NCBI RefSeq assembly: GCF_016925535.1
Contig: NZ_CP070496.1
Coordinates: forward strand, 1,178,001-1,242,000
Source: Natronoglycomyces albus
GTDB taxonomy: Bacteria > Actinomycetota > Actinomycetes > Mycobacteriales > Micromonosporaceae
Reading direction: 5' to 3'
DNA length: 64,000 nucleotides
Positions 54,260 to 63,126 of this stretch are shown piece after piece (within the stretch, counting starts at the first letter, position 1; every line of letters starts with the position of its first letter). The position numbers and the translations under genes were made by a program. Below the pieces are notes generated by a model, which saw nothing but the letters and a program-made list of their open reading frames with translations, did not search any database and had not been told where the DNA came from.

Positions 54260-54985
54260 ATGGACGAAGTCCATGACCTGTTCGCGCGCATGATGAGAAG
54301 GACGCTGGAAGGGCAGTGGGTCCTGGCCCGCTATGAGCACCGGGTGCGGCGCTCTTATCTGCGGACTGTGGTCGCGCCCAGTATGGGCTCCGCTGCCGCC
54401 GCGCTGGAGCATCCCGCCCGATCGGCAGTACCGGATCAGAATGGGCCTGAGTACGACTACTATCGCGAAGAGCTCCAGACGGCCGCCGATGGCCGATGGT
54501 GCCTGCGGCGCGGAAGTGATTCCTCCCAGACTCGCCACGCCTTCGACGGCCGCACCTTGGTGAGCGTGATGGATGACGGCTCTGTACTACGCAGTGATGC
54601 CCCAGCACCGGCAGGGCCCGGCGTCGACCCCGACTGGAATTGTGCCCCCGCGACCTCATGGACCTCCCAAGCGGGGATGGACTTCCGGTTGATGCTCGAA
54701 CCGGCACTAGTGCCGGGAATCGCCCAGCCGTTGGCAGCACCGACCGAGGGTGATGTCGCAGGCACGGTCGTGTTTCCGGTGCGTGTGCGCAATGTCGATC
54801 TTTTCAACTGCTCGCTGCTGAGCCCGTGGGCACAATCGTGGGAACTGTCGGTGGAGGCCGACACCGCGCTGGTGGTGCGTGCGACCGCGTTCGACGAGGC
54901 GAACCAAGTTGTGGTCGAACACGTGATCACCCACTATGAGACGGGCCCAGATGTGGTACAGGAGCGTGACTTCGCCGCAGGCTAG
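54260..54985 (+). CDS. hypothetical protein
   Basis: This 241-residue protein is of unknown family. There is no signal peptide or membrane helix. The first 60 residues are helical and basic (ARMMRRTLEGQWVLARYEHRVRRSYLRTVV). The rest appears β-rich, with ELQTAADGRWCLRRG, DGRTLVSVMDDGSVLRSDAPAP and WELSVEADTALVVRATAFDEANQVVVEHVITHYETG. GAGGGG precedes the ATG. It follows the lipoprotein gene by three bases, so a joint function is likely. Composition is normal GC-rich, unlike the lipoprotein. Confidence 0.6.
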   Translation: MDEVHDLFARMMRRTLEGQWVLARYEHRVRRSYLRTVVAPSMGSAAAALEHPARSAVPDQNGPEYDYYREELQTAADGRWCLRRGSDSSQTRHAFDGRTLVSVMDDGSVLRSDAPAPAGPGVDPDWNCAPATSWTSQAGMDFRLMLEPALVPGIAQPLAAPTEGDVAGTVVFPVRVRNVDLFNCSLLSPWAQSWELSVEADTALVVRATAFDEANQVVVEHVITHYETGPDVVQERDFAAG

Positions 54986-54989
54986 TTCC

Positions 54990-55682
54990 TTACACGACCG
55001 CTCCATCATCGGGCCGCTCGTCCTCTTCGGGGTCCTCCCGTAGGCGGCTGATCAAGAGCGCCGCGCCGGTGACGAAGACGACAAAACCGATGAGCCGCCC
55101 ACCGTTGGTGCCAAAGGGCATCCAGTCGGGGCGCACGAACACCAAGATTCCCGTGAGAACGCAGAGGAATCCAGCGACGCCGGGCAAACTTGGCCAGGGC
55201 AAAGGCGGCGGCGGAGGTGGGATGTACTCCTCGGCCTCATCGTCGTCCTCGGGCAGTTCGGCGTCCCACTTCTCCAACAGCGTCGGCTCGTTGCGTGGGT
55301 CCGGCGGTGCCTGCGGGGGAGGGCCGCCGGTGGCGTAGGAGATCTCCTCTGGTGGCGGGTCGAGATCGGCAACCAACTCATCGAAGCGGCGCTGCCAGTC
55401 ATCTGGGTCCTCCGCGGAGCCAGAGGGGAGCTCGCGGTTCGCCTCGTCCTCGTTTGAATCGGGCAGGTCGCCCCCGTGAGATTCCGCCGATGCCTCAAAA
55501 CTGTCGTCGACAGGTTCATGGCCCGCGCCGCTTTCGGGCGCTGGGGCGGGCGTGGTGTCGCCGTCGAACGGTGCGTCGGCGTCGTCTGGCTGCTCACGCT
55601 GGTGGTGCTCATCGGGGTCGGACTCCTCGCCGAAGGAGTGCGCCCCACCCTGTCCCGGGCCTGTGTCGTTGCGTTCGGTCAC
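54990..55682 (-). CDS. acidic protein with two C-terminal membrane helices
   Basis: In this 230-residue protein, residues 1–165 are acidic and Pro-rich, likely disordered cytosolic sequence (Asp/Glu runs, EEYIPPPPPPLPWPSLP). Two helices follow at about 166–185 and 193–213, the second ending RLREDPEEDE. No family with known function is recognised. Its ATG overlaps the upstream esterase stop (ATGA), so the two are one transcript, an arrangement I recall from other actinobacteria. It converges with the 54260 gene, leaving four bases. Confidence 0.7.
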   Translation of the reverse strand: MTERNDTGPGQGGAHSFGEESDPDEHHQREQPDDADAPFDGDTTPAPAPESGAGHEPVDDSFEASAESHGGDLPDSNEDEANRELPSGSAEDPDDWQRRFDELVADLDPPPEEISYATGGPPPQAPPDPRNEPTLLEKWDAELPEDDDEAEEYIPPPPPPLPWPSLPGVAGFLCVLTGILVFVRPDWMPFGTNGGRLIGFVVFVTGAALLISRLREDPEEDERPDDGAVV

Positions 55683-56458
55683 GCCGCTCCCTGCGTTTTC
55701 TTCGCCAACTGCCTTTCCATAAACTCCACGCTGCCGGTGAACAGCTTCTCGGCGTCGTAGTCCAGCGGTGCGACGTGGAAGCTGCGCGGCAGCAGAGTCC
55801 GCGATTTATCCTTCGAGCTGATCCCCGCGAGAATGATCGCGCTGTTGCGCGGATGCACCACGTTGTCCACTGCGGAATAGAAGACACGGGTGGGCACCGT
55901 TACCTCCGGCAACGCCTTCCGTGTGATCTTCCATAGCTGCTGCAACGAGTACACCGCGCGCAGTGGTGTGTAGTCGTAGGAGGTCTCCTTGCGGTCTGTA
56001 GGCATCGCAATGTCGCTACCGATACCTTTGGTCGCCTTGATGAGAAACCGGGCCAGCGGAACCACGCGAGAATAGCGTTGGCTGGGATAGATCGCCGCGT
56101 TGCACAGCACCATGCCCGCTAGCTCGTCGCCACGCAGCTGCGCCAGCCGCAGCGTCAGTGTTCCACCCATCGAATGGCCAAACGCAAAGACGGGCTTGCC
56201 GTATTCCTTGGCTCGATCCACAGTCTCGTCTAGACAGCTGTACCAGTCCTGCCACGTGGTCGTGGCCAGTTCCTCCCAAGTGGTTCCGTGCCCGGGTAGG
56301 CGTGGCCCAAGGACGTTGAACCCGGCCTGATGGAGAAACTCACCCCAGGGACGTAGCGTTGCGGGGGAGCCGGTGAATCCGTGGCACAGAACTACTGTGG
56401 CGTGGGCGCTGGGACCCGCCTCAAAGGTGTAGGCGTCGACTTCCGGGGACACAGGCAC
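55679..56458 (-). CDS. α/β-hydrolase, carboxylesterase/monoacylglycerol-lipase type
   Basis: The 259-residue enzyme has the oxyanion motif CHGFTGSPATLRPWGEFL, GHGTTWEE, nucleophile elbow FGHSMGGTLTLRLA, Asp in YSAVDNVVHP and His in RSFHVAPLD. The full Ser/Asp/His set matches the Est30-like carboxylesterases and monoacylglycerol lipases. The substrate is probably short acyl esters or monoacylglycerol. No signal peptide is seen. It is first in a two-gene unit with the acidic membrane protein. Repeat copy H lies 22 bases upstream of its start. Confidence 0.87.
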   Translation of the reverse strand: MPVSPEVDAYTFEAGPSAHATVVLCHGFTGSPATLRPWGEFLHQAGFNVLGPRLPGHGTTWEELATTTWQDWYSCLDETVDRAKEYGKPVFAFGHSMGGTLTLRLAQLRGDELAGMVLCNAAIYPSQRYSRVVPLARFLIKATKGIGSDIAMPTDRKETSYDYTPLRAVYSLQQLWKITRKALPEVTVPTRVFYSAVDNVVHPRNSAIILAGISSKDKSRTLLPRSFHVAPLDYDAEKLFTGSVEFMERQLAKKTQGAA

Positions 56459-56480
56459 TTCGTAGCCTCCTGGCAGTATC

Positions 56481-56580
56481 GAGGCTTATGCAAAAGGCTA
56501 CTTCTGCGTTCTTATTGGCTCGTTTACCGGCGTAAACGTTGCCTCTTGCTGCCTTGAGCGTGCACATTCGCATAAGTTTC
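56481..56580 (+). repeat. 100-bp intergenic repeat, copy H
   Basis: It begins GAGGCTTATGCAAAAGG, identical to consensus, and ends TTCGCATAAGTTTC. The centre is a perfect CGTTTAC-CGGC... hairpin (CGTTTACCGGCGTAAACG). It lies between the esterase 5' end and the siderophore-reductase 3' end. Confidence 0.82.
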
Positions 56581-56725
56581 ATTGTCATTTGGCGCGCACG
56601 AGGCGGTGTCAGTTTCGCTACCGAGGTGCGCGCGTCACTTTTCAGCCTATCGCGCGGCCGCCGACCTCATGAGGCGTGCGGGGGAGAAGAAACCGGACGC
56701 GGCGGGCCTCCGGGCTCGATCGCGG

Positions 56726-57685
56726 TCAGCTGGTGCGTTCGCCGCGTCCCAGACGCCAGTAACCCATGAACGAGACTTGGCTGCGGTCCACACCCCATGC
56801 TGTCACCAGCAGGCGCCTGAGCCGCTTGATGACGGCTGACTCCCCGGCTAGCCAGGCGTAGAAATCGCCTTTGTCGCCTCCGGCGGCGGACTCCCAGAGG
56901 GTGTCGACATCGACGTCAATGTCGTCCAGGCGCTGCGGGCCTGGGGCACTGGCGGCGGCTATGAGGGCCGGGTTCTCTTTGGCCCAGGCAAGCAGAGCCG
57001 GTTCGAGCTTTGAACCCACCGGGGCCCCTTCGCGGGGCAGGATCTGGACGTGGGCGGGTCCGGCAGGTGCCACCGCGCTGGCGTCGGCGGCGGTGGGAAC
57101 CTCGATCAGCGCCGTGGCGTGCCGGTTGGCTGGCAGCCGTTGCAGGATGCCGGCGATGGCGGGGGCGGCGGTTTCGTCTCCGGCCAAGAGCAGATTGGCG
57201 GCCTCGCCTGGTTTCCAGTCCATGCCGGCATCGGAGTGTTCACTACGTGAGTCGGGGCCGACGATGATCACCTCATCGCCTGGGGTCGCGGAGTGCAGCC
57301 AGCGGGACCCGGGTCCATCTGGCTGGCCATTGACAGTGTGGACGACAAAATCGATGTCCACACGGCGAGCTTGGGGGTCAACGGCGCGGACGGTATAGGT
57401 GCGAAACGGACTTTGGTGCTCGGGCGGCAGCGCTCGCCAGTGTGCGTACCACTGTCCGCTGGCAAGGGATTCCTCGTCGTCGACGCCCAGGTCGGTGAAG
57501 CACCGCGCTGATTGTGGGAAGACGATCTTGACTCGTTGGTCGTGCTCGTGTGCGGCGAAGTGGTCGAACTGGGGGCCTGTGAAGCTCACACGGACGAAGT
57601 TGGGGCTCAGTGGCTCCACGGCGGTCACGATCGCTCGGTAGGGGCGGTAGGCGGCGCGCTTCGCTGTCGTACTCGATACGGCCAT
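56726..57685 (-). CDS. siderophore-interacting protein (FAD-dependent ferric-siderophore reductase)
   Basis: The 319-residue protein has an N-terminal FAD-binding barrel with FRTYTVRAVD (the RxYT flavin motif near 100). An NAD(P)H-binding SIP domain follows (LLLAGDETAAPAIAGIL near 175), and the C-terminus has VSFMGYWRLGR. It should reduce ferric siderophore in the cytosol to release iron. GGAGGA stands a few bases before ATG 57685; the in-frame start at 57733 would cover the promoter. It is divergent from the Fe-siderophore ABC operon, and a DtxR/IdeR-type box lies between. Confidence 0.9.
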   Translation of the reverse strand: MAVSSTTAKRAAYRPYRAIVTAVEPLSPNFVRVSFTGPQFDHFAAHEHDQRVKIVFPQSARCFTDLGVDDEESLASGQWYAHWRALPPEHQSPFRTYTVRAVDPQARRVDIDFVVHTVNGQPDGPGSRWLHSATPGDEVIIVGPDSRSEHSDAGMDWKPGEAANLLLAGDETAAPAIAGILQRLPANRHATALIEVPTAADASAVAPAGPAHVQILPREGAPVGSKLEPALLAWAKENPALIAAASAPGPQRLDDIDVDVDTLWESAAGGDKGDFYAWLAGESAVIKRLRRLLVTAWGVDRSQVSFMGYWRLGRGERTS

Positions 57686-57725
57686 CGGGGTCCTCCGCGT
57701 AGTGGTGGTGTCGTGCCACACATGT

Positions 57726-57746
57726 ACTTTCAAAAACTTTGAAAGT
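57726..57746. promoter_or_regulatory. perfect palindrome in the iron-uptake divergent promoter
   Basis: ACTTTCAAA (57726–57734) and TTTGAAAGT (57738–57746) are exact reverse complements with an AAC spacer. The right half contains the TTGAAA used as -35 for the ABC operon. It is a candidate second regulator site beside the iron box. Confidence 0.55.
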
Positions 57747-57770
57747 TTAACTTAGGTAAGGCTACACTAC
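57739..57770 (+). promoter_or_regulatory. DtxR/IdeR-type iron box overlapping the siderophore-operon promoter
   Basis: TTAGGTAAGGCTACACTAC (57752–57770) matches the DtxR/IdeR consensus at 15 of 19 positions. A promoter with -35 TTGAAA (57739–57744) and -10 TACACT (57763–57768), spacer 18, lies across it. Repression by iron-loaded DtxR/IdeR would block both divergent transcripts. Confidence 0.72.
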
Positions 57771-57809
57771 GTTGCGACACTCGCCGCCCCAAACCGAGAG
57801 GCCCTCCCC

Positions 57810-58826
57810 GTGAAAAGACGCACCCGCTCGCACCTGCTCGCTGGACTGGCCGTCGCCCTGACCGCCGCCAGCGCCTGTTCGACAACCCCCGAATCCACCC
57901 AGACAAGTTCAAGTGACTTTGACACCGTCACCATCGAACACGCCCTAGGGGAAGCGGTCATCACCGAAAAACCCGAGCGCATCGTCACCCTCGGGCAAGG
58001 ATCAACCGAAACCGCCATCGCGCTGGGCACCATTCCCGTCGGCATCGAACAGTACCCATGGGGCAGCGACGAGACCGGATACATGCCCTGGATTCACGAA
58101 GCCATCCACAGCCAAGGCGGTGACCTACCCGAACAGTTCCTCGGCGGGAGCGAACTGGAAATCGAAGACGTGCTTGACCTTGACCCCGACCTCATCCTCG
58201 CCCCATGGTCGGGCATCACCCAGGCCCAATACGACCTCCTCAGCGGTATCGCCCCCACCATCGCCTACCCGCAGCTGCCCTGGACGATCACCTGGCAAGA
58301 CCAGATTGAGGTCATCGCGCAGGCCATGGGCCAAGAAGACGACGGCACTCAACTGGTCGAAGACATCGAAACCCAACTGGCCGCTGCCGCGCGAGACGAA
58401 TACGCCGACATCACCTTCTCCTACATCTACAACGACGGCCCGGGCACCCTGGGCGTCTTCTTCCCCAGCGAACAACGAGTCGCCATGGTGAGCGCGCTAG
58501 GACTGACCGTCGACCCCGTCATCGAAACCCTCCGAGACTACGAGGTGGAAGGCACCGACTCGGCCCACATAGGTCTCGAAAACGCCGACCAACTAGCCGA
58601 CTCCGACCTCATCTTCACCTTCTATTCCAGCCAAGACAACCGGACCGAAATCGAATCCCAGCCGCTCTACCAACAGATCCCCGCCGTAGCCAACGGTGCC
58701 GTCGTCGCCCCCAGCGACCAATCATTCGTGACCGCCTCCTCCATCATCAACCCGCTGACAGTGCCGTGGACCCTCGAACGCTTCGCGCCACTCATCGACG
58801 AGGCCATCGAGAACCTCGAACAGTGA
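57810..58826 (+). CDS. iron-siderophore ABC transporter substrate-binding lipoprotein
   Basis: This 338-residue FepB/FhuD-type protein has a lipoprotein signal (MKRRTRSHLLAGLAVALTAASAC, lipobox ending at C23). It then has the class III binding-protein fold: PERIVTLGQGSTETAIALG, DLDPDLILAPWSG, and IADSDLIFTF-like LADSDLIFTF near 270. It captures ferric siderophore outside the membrane. The start is GTG 57810 with a modest GAGAGG upstream. It is first of four genes, each overlapping the next by four bases. Confidence 0.9.
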   Translation: MKRRTRSHLLAGLAVALTAASACSTTPESTQTSSSDFDTVTIEHALGEAVITEKPERIVTLGQGSTETAIALGTIPVGIEQYPWGSDETGYMPWIHEAIHSQGGDLPEQFLGGSELEIEDVLDLDPDLILAPWSGITQAQYDLLSGIAPTIAYPQLPWTITWQDQIEVIAQAMGQEDDGTQLVEDIETQLAAAARDEYADITFSYIYNDGPGTLGVFFPSEQRVAMVSALGLTVDPVIETLRDYEVEGTDSAHIGLENADQLADSDLIFTFYSSQDNRTEIESQPLYQQIPAVANGAVVAPSDQSFVTASSIINPLTVPWTLERFAPLIDEAIENLEQ

Positions 58827-59824
58827 AAGCGCACCCGAGCCCCGCCGGCAAGCTCGCCACGCTCACCGCCGCCGCCGCGGGGCTCGCCGCCATGGCAGTG
58901 ACCAGCCTGTTCCTCGGAGGCAAAGTCACCGGCCCCATCGAGATCCTCGACGTCCTCACCGGAAACCCCGACCCGTACTTGGAAGCAGTCATAGACGCTC
59001 GCCTCACCCGCACTGTCATGGGAGCGCTGGTCGGATCGGCGCTGGCAGTGGCGGGCGTGATCATCCAAGGCATCACACGTAACCCCCTGGGCGACCCCGG
59101 CCTACTTGGCATCAGCTTGGGAGCCTCGGCCGCGACCGTCACCGCGGCGGCGGTCACCGGCACCGCAGTCGGCGCCGGGTCGGTGTGGATCGCCCTGATC
59201 GGCGCACTGGCCACCGTGATCGTCGTCTACATCGTCGGTGGCCGCTCGGCCTCCGGCAGCGTCGTAACCCTGCTGTTGACTGGAGCCGTCGTCTCGGCAG
59301 TGTTGAGTGCCTATATCCAGACGATGACCCTGACCCGACCCGAGGTGTTCGACTCGTTCCGATTCTGGGTCATCGGCGCGCTCAACGGCCGCAGCCTAGA
59401 GGTGGCGCTCAGCGTCAGCCCCGCCTTGGCTCTCGGATTCATCGCCGCGTTCGCGCTCGCGCCGTCGCTAAACAACCTGGCCCTAGGCGAGGACGTGGCG
59501 ACATCGCTGGGTACACCCGTGGCTCTCGTGCGGGCCCTGGGCATCCTCGCCGCCGCGTTGCTCGCCGCCGCCGCGACGGCGGCGGTGGGCCCGATCGCCT
59601 TCGTGGGACTGGCCGTTCCTCACTTGACGCGTTCGCTGGTGGGCATCGACCATCGATGGCAGATCCCAGTTGCGGCACTCGTGGGCGCGGCGTTGCTCAT
59701 CGCGGCCGACATCCTCGGACGCCTCATCGCCCGCCCCGAAGAGATCATGGTCGGCATTGTCACCGCCCTCATCGGTGCGCCATTTCTCCTCCTGGCCGTC
59801 CGGAAAGGCTGGGCCGCGCGGTGA
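58823..59824 (+). CDS. iron-siderophore ABC permease (FecCD family), first
   Basis: The 334-residue permease has about nine to ten helices. It carries RLTRTVMGALVGSALAVAGVIIQGITRNPLGDPGLLGISLGASAA, the FecCD signature, and GPIAFVGLAVPHLTR with the coupling helix. The start is GTG 58823, overlapping the binding-protein stop (GTGA); longer frames upstream overlap that gene and are unlikely. Confidence 0.92.
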   Translation: MKAHPSPAGKLATLTAAAAGLAAMAVTSLFLGGKVTGPIEILDVLTGNPDPYLEAVIDARLTRTVMGALVGSALAVAGVIIQGITRNPLGDPGLLGISLGASAATVTAAAVTGTAVGAGSVWIALIGALATVIVVYIVGGRSASGSVVTLLLTGAVVSAVLSAYIQTMTLTRPEVFDSFRFWVIGALNGRSLEVALSVSPALALGFIAAFALAPSLNNLALGEDVATSLGTPVALVRALGILAAALLAAAATAAVGPIAFVGLAVPHLTRSLVGIDHRWQIPVAALVGAALLIAADILGRLIARPEEIMVGIVTALIGAPFLLLAVRKGWAAR

Positions 59825-60846
59825 GTTCACTACTACGAGCCGGCGACCGCGTCGCCATCCGGATCAACCGCGCCAGCATCTGGTATTGCCTGCTCACCAT
59901 AGTGGCCATTCTGGCGGCCAGCTACGCGACATTGACGATGGGCACGCTTGGCATTCCGCCCTCCGAGTTGCCAGCGGCACTGACCGGTGCCGCCGAGGGC
60001 AAGAGCGCCTTCGTGTTCGAACGTTTGCGCGGACCCCGTCTGGCCACCGCGATCGGGGTTGGCGCGCTATTGGGAATCTCGGGGGCGCTGTTCCAAACGG
60101 TGACCCGTAACCCGCTTGGCAGCCCCGACGTCATTGGGCTGGGCCCGGGCGCGGGCGCGGGGGTAGCCGTGGCCTCCCTCCTGTACCCAGCAGTGCCCGC
60201 CCCACTCGGAGCGGTCACAGGGGCCGCCGTCGCCACCACCACCGTCTTCCTGTGCACCGGCAAGGGATTCCGCTCACCCGCGCGCACGATCATCGCCGGA
60301 GTCGCGGTAGCGGCCATGTCGTTCGCCATCACCCAATACGTGGTCAGCGCTCAACTGCGGGACGCGGCGATTCAATTGGCCGCCTACCTGACCGGCTCAC
60401 TCAACGCCGCGAACCTCGGCGATGTCCTGCTCACCGGTGCTGCATTGGCTTTGGTACTCCCGTTGGCGATGGGATTGAACCGGCACACCCGCATGCTGGT
60501 GATGGGAGACCAGATGGCGGCCGCGCTGGGGACCGACCCCGGCCGCACCCGCACCCTCGCCGTCATCCTCTCCGTGGTCGCGGCGGGAGCCGCCGTCGCG
60601 GCAGCCGGTCCCATCGCATTCGTGGCTCTCACCGCCCCCCACATCGCCCAACAGCTCATCCGGTCAGCTGACATAGGCGTACTTCCCGCCGCCGTGACCG
60701 GAGCTCTCCTCCTCGTGGTCGCCGACCTCGTCGCGCAACAGGTATCGCTGTTCGCCGGTCTCCCCGTCGGCGTGCTCACCCTCGGCGTGGGGGGCGTCCA
60801 TCTGGGATACCTACTGGTGAACCAACACAGGAAAGGACGACTATGA
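59821..60846 (+). CDS. iron-siderophore ABC permease (FecCD family), second
   Basis: The 341-residue partner permease has RGPRLATAIGVGALLGISGALFQTVTRNPLGSPDVIGLGPGAGAG and AAGPIAFVALTAPHIAQQL. It forms the heterodimeric membrane channel with the preceding gene. GTG 59821 overlaps the previous stop (GTGA). A much longer open frame upstream in the same phase is only a shadow of the first permease gene. Confidence 0.92.
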   Translation: MSSLLRAGDRVAIRINRASIWYCLLTIVAILAASYATLTMGTLGIPPSELPAALTGAAEGKSAFVFERLRGPRLATAIGVGALLGISGALFQTVTRNPLGSPDVIGLGPGAGAGVAVASLLYPAVPAPLGAVTGAAVATTTVFLCTGKGFRSPARTIIAGVAVAAMSFAITQYVVSAQLRDAAIQLAAYLTGSLNAANLGDVLLTGAALALVLPLAMGLNRHTRMLVMGDQMAAALGTDPGRTRTLAVILSVVAAGAAVAAAGPIAFVALTAPHIAQQLIRSADIGVLPAAVTGALLLVVADLVAQQVSLFAGLPVGVLTLGVGGVHLGYLLVNQHRKGRL

Positions 60847-61655
60847 CAGGCGCCAGCCGTGCCGACATCGACCCACGTGACAAGGGATTGTCCCTCCACG
60901 ACGCCAGATTGGCCTATGAGGGCCACATCGTATGCGACAACCTGAACTTCACCGTGCCCCAAGGGGAATTCACCGCCGTCATCGGCCCCAACGGATGCGG
61001 AAAGTCCACTCTGCTCAAAGCATTGGCGCGGACGCTTCGCCCCAGCTGCGGACGACTCACACTCGATGGTGTGAACGTGCGCGCGATCCGCCCCAAGCAG
61101 CTTGCGCAACGGGTCACCGCGCTCCCCCAACACCCGGTGGCTCCCGAGTCAATGCCAGTGTGGGACCTGGTAGCGCGAGGACGGCACCCCTACCACACCC
61201 TGCTACGACAATGGTTGCCCACAGACGCCGACATCCTCGCCTCGGCCATGGAGGCAACCGGCGTCACCGATCTGGCCGACCGGCTTCTCTCCGAACTGTC
61301 GGGCGGCCAACGACAACGGGTGTGGATCGCCATGATCCTGGCCCAACAGACCGACTACATCTTGCTCGACGAGCCAACCTCATTCCTAGACCTAGCCCAC
61401 CAAATCGAATTGCTGCATCTGTGTCAGGACATGCGTGAGGAGGGTCGAACCGTGTTGGCAGTTCTGCACGACATCAATCAGGCCGCCCGCTACGCCTCAC
61501 ACCTAGTCCTCATGCACAAGGGTGCGATTGTCGCGCAAGGAAAACCAGCCGAAATATTGAACTCCGAGGTGGTCAAGGACGTATTCGGGCTCGACGGGGT
61601 GATCGAACGCGACTCGCAAACCGGGTCACCCATGATCACCGTTCGTTCGCGTTAG
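60843..61655 (+). CDS. iron-siderophore ABC transporter ATPase (FecE/FepC type)
   Basis: The 270-residue ATPase has Walker A GPNGCGKST near 49–57 and a Q-loop in TALPQHPVAP. The signature is LSGGQRQRVWIA, Walker B is YILLDEPTSFLDLAHQ and the H-loop is VLHDINQAARYASH. It powers import through the two FecCD permeases. Its ATG overlaps the previous stop (ATGA). The gene converges on the MarR-like gene with a four-base overlap. Confidence 0.94.
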   Translation: MTGASRADIDPRDKGLSLHDARLAYEGHIVCDNLNFTVPQGEFTAVIGPNGCGKSTLLKALARTLRPSCGRLTLDGVNVRAIRPKQLAQRVTALPQHPVAPESMPVWDLVARGRHPYHTLLRQWLPTDADILASAMEATGVTDLADRLLSELSGGQRQRVWIAMILAQQTDYILLDEPTSFLDLAHQIELLHLCQDMREEGRTVLAVLHDINQAARYASHLVLMHKGAIVAQGKPAEILNSEVVKDVFGLDGVIERDSQTGSPMITVRSR

Positions 61656-62140
61656 CCTCTCTGGCAGGCATCACGCTCGGCCTTAAACCGGATCCACTCG
61701 CTGCCGAGGCGATTATCCGCCTGCCAAGCCATGTAGTCACGCATATTGCGTACCCGCTCCCACGCCCGACTACCCTGACGCACATGCGGCAACGTCTCCG
61801 CGGCCAGCCGCCGCTGGTTCTCCAGGTACGTCTGCTCAGCCTCCAAGAAGCCCGCCCACACATCCTCGTCCATCACAAAATAATGCGAACGGTCGCCCGG
61901 CTTACGCACTCTGCGCACAAAACCCTGTGCGGCAAGCTTGCGCGTGTAGGTCGACACCGAGCCGCGGCTCACTGAAAGCCGATGCGCAAGCTCACTTGGC
62001 TTTACCCCATCGGATTCGTCAATCAAGAGATACCCGGCTATCAGACCCTCCACCCGTGAACCTCCCCTGGCCGCCCAGAGGTGGGCGAAACGATCCACAA
62101 ACTGGTCTACTTTGGTCCCGCCATCCGAAGCCACCCGCAT
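61652..62140 (-). CDS. MarR/GbsR-like transcriptional regulator
   Basis: The 162-residue protein has a winged helix in its first half (RVEGLIAGYLLIDESDGVKPSELAHRLSVSRGSVSTYTRKLAAQGFVRRVRKPGDRSHYF). A helical C-terminus follows (LEAEQTYLENQRRLAAETLPHV). This matches the GbsR/MarR type that often controls adjacent exporters. ATG 62140 is chosen; a GTG six bases upstream is an alternative and no strong ribosome-binding site is present. It is divergent from a DrrAB-like exporter, probably its target, with about 200 bases between starts. Confidence 0.82.
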   Translation of the reverse strand: MRVASDGGTKVDQFVDRFAHLWAARGGSRVEGLIAGYLLIDESDGVKPSELAHRLSVSRGSVSTYTRKLAAQGFVRRVRKPGDRSHYFVMDEDVWAGFLEAEQTYLENQRRLAAETLPHVRQGSRAWERVRNMRDYMAWQADNRLGSEWIRFKAERDACQRG

Positions 62141-62341
62141 GCACACATTAGAACATTGCCGAGTACGCGATACCGAGCCGACCGCGCCGCCCCAACCCGC
62201 TACGCGACTACACCACGCCGCCGCACCACGAGCCGAAAAACACCCCACCTGAACAGGGGAGACAGCCCACTGACAGCGCCCCGACAGACTCCCACCCCAC
62301 GATGGGTTGCGTAACGAAACTCAATGTGGGGAGCACAGCTC

Positions 62342-63124
62342 ATGACCTTTGCGATCCAGGTCGAAGGCCTGGTCAAAACCTATGGCGACGTCCGCGCCCT
62401 CGACGGGCTCGACCTCGCCGCCCGCCCCGGCACCGTCCTGGGTGTCCTGGGGCCCAACGGCGCTGGCAAAACCACCTCGGTGCGCATCCTGGCGACTCTA
62501 GCCCAAGCGGACGCGGGACGGGCCACCGTGTGCGGCCTGGACGTGGCCCGAGAGCCTCGGCGCGTACGCGAGGTCATCAGCGTGACTGGCCAGTTCGCCG
62601 GACTGGACGACCAGCTGTCGGGCAAGGAAAACCTCGTCTTCATCGCTCGCCTGCTTGGGGCCTCCCGGAAGCAAGCGAGGGATCGGGCCGACGAACTGTT
62701 GGAACGGTTCGAATTGACCGACGCGGCCTCTCGGGCCGCCGAGACGTTTTCGGGTGGGATGCGCCGTCGCCTTGATCTGGCCGCCAGCCTCATGCGTACC
62801 CCACAGGTGTTGTTTCTCGACGAGCCGACGAATGGCCTTGACCCGGCTAGCCGCAACCAATTGTGGGAAGTGGTAGGAGAGCTGGTGGATGCGGGCACCA
62901 CCGTATTGCTGACGACCCAGTACCTGGAGGAGGCCGACCGGCTGGCCGACGACCTGGTGATCATCGACGGGGGCCGCAGCATCGCCACTGGGTCACCCAG
63001 CGAACTGAAGAGGAGCATGGGCGCGGCCGACCTTGACGAGGTGTTCCTGTCTCTGACCGGGCGCAGCGTCACGGTGGACACCGGGAAGAGCGAAGACGAC
63101 AACGAGCTGGAGACGGTGGGCTAG
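62342..63124 (+). CDS. ABC exporter ATP-binding protein, DrrA-like
   Basis: The 260-residue ATPase has [19 protein letters not shown], Walker [10 protein letters not shown] near 39–47, signature [15 protein letters not shown] and Walker [21 protein letters not shown]. The C-terminus [11 protein letters not shown] is typical of DrrA, the daunorubicin-resistance type of drug or lipid exporters. GGGGAG precedes ATG 62342. The permease gene starts two bases after its stop. Substrate unknown. Confidence 0.92.
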   Translation: MTFAIQVEGLVKTYGDVRALDGLDLAARPGTVLGVLGPNGAGKTTSVRILATLAQADAGRATVCGLDVAREPRRVREVISVTGQFAGLDDQLSGKENLVFIARLLGASRKQARDRADELLERFELTDAASRAAETFSGGMRRRLDLAASLMRTPQVLFLDEPTNGLDPASRNQLWEVVGELVDAGTTVLLTTQYLEEADRLADDLVIIDGGRSIATGSPSELKRSMGAADLDEVFLSLTGRSVTVDTGKSEDDNELETVG

Positions 63125-63126
63125 AT

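Noticed and set aside
59185-59820. A 5' extension of the second FecCD permease making a 553-residue protein
   Set aside because: The extra part is the first permease gene read in another frame, Arg/His/Pro-rich; the GTG at 59821 gives the normal family N-terminus and a GTGA overlap.
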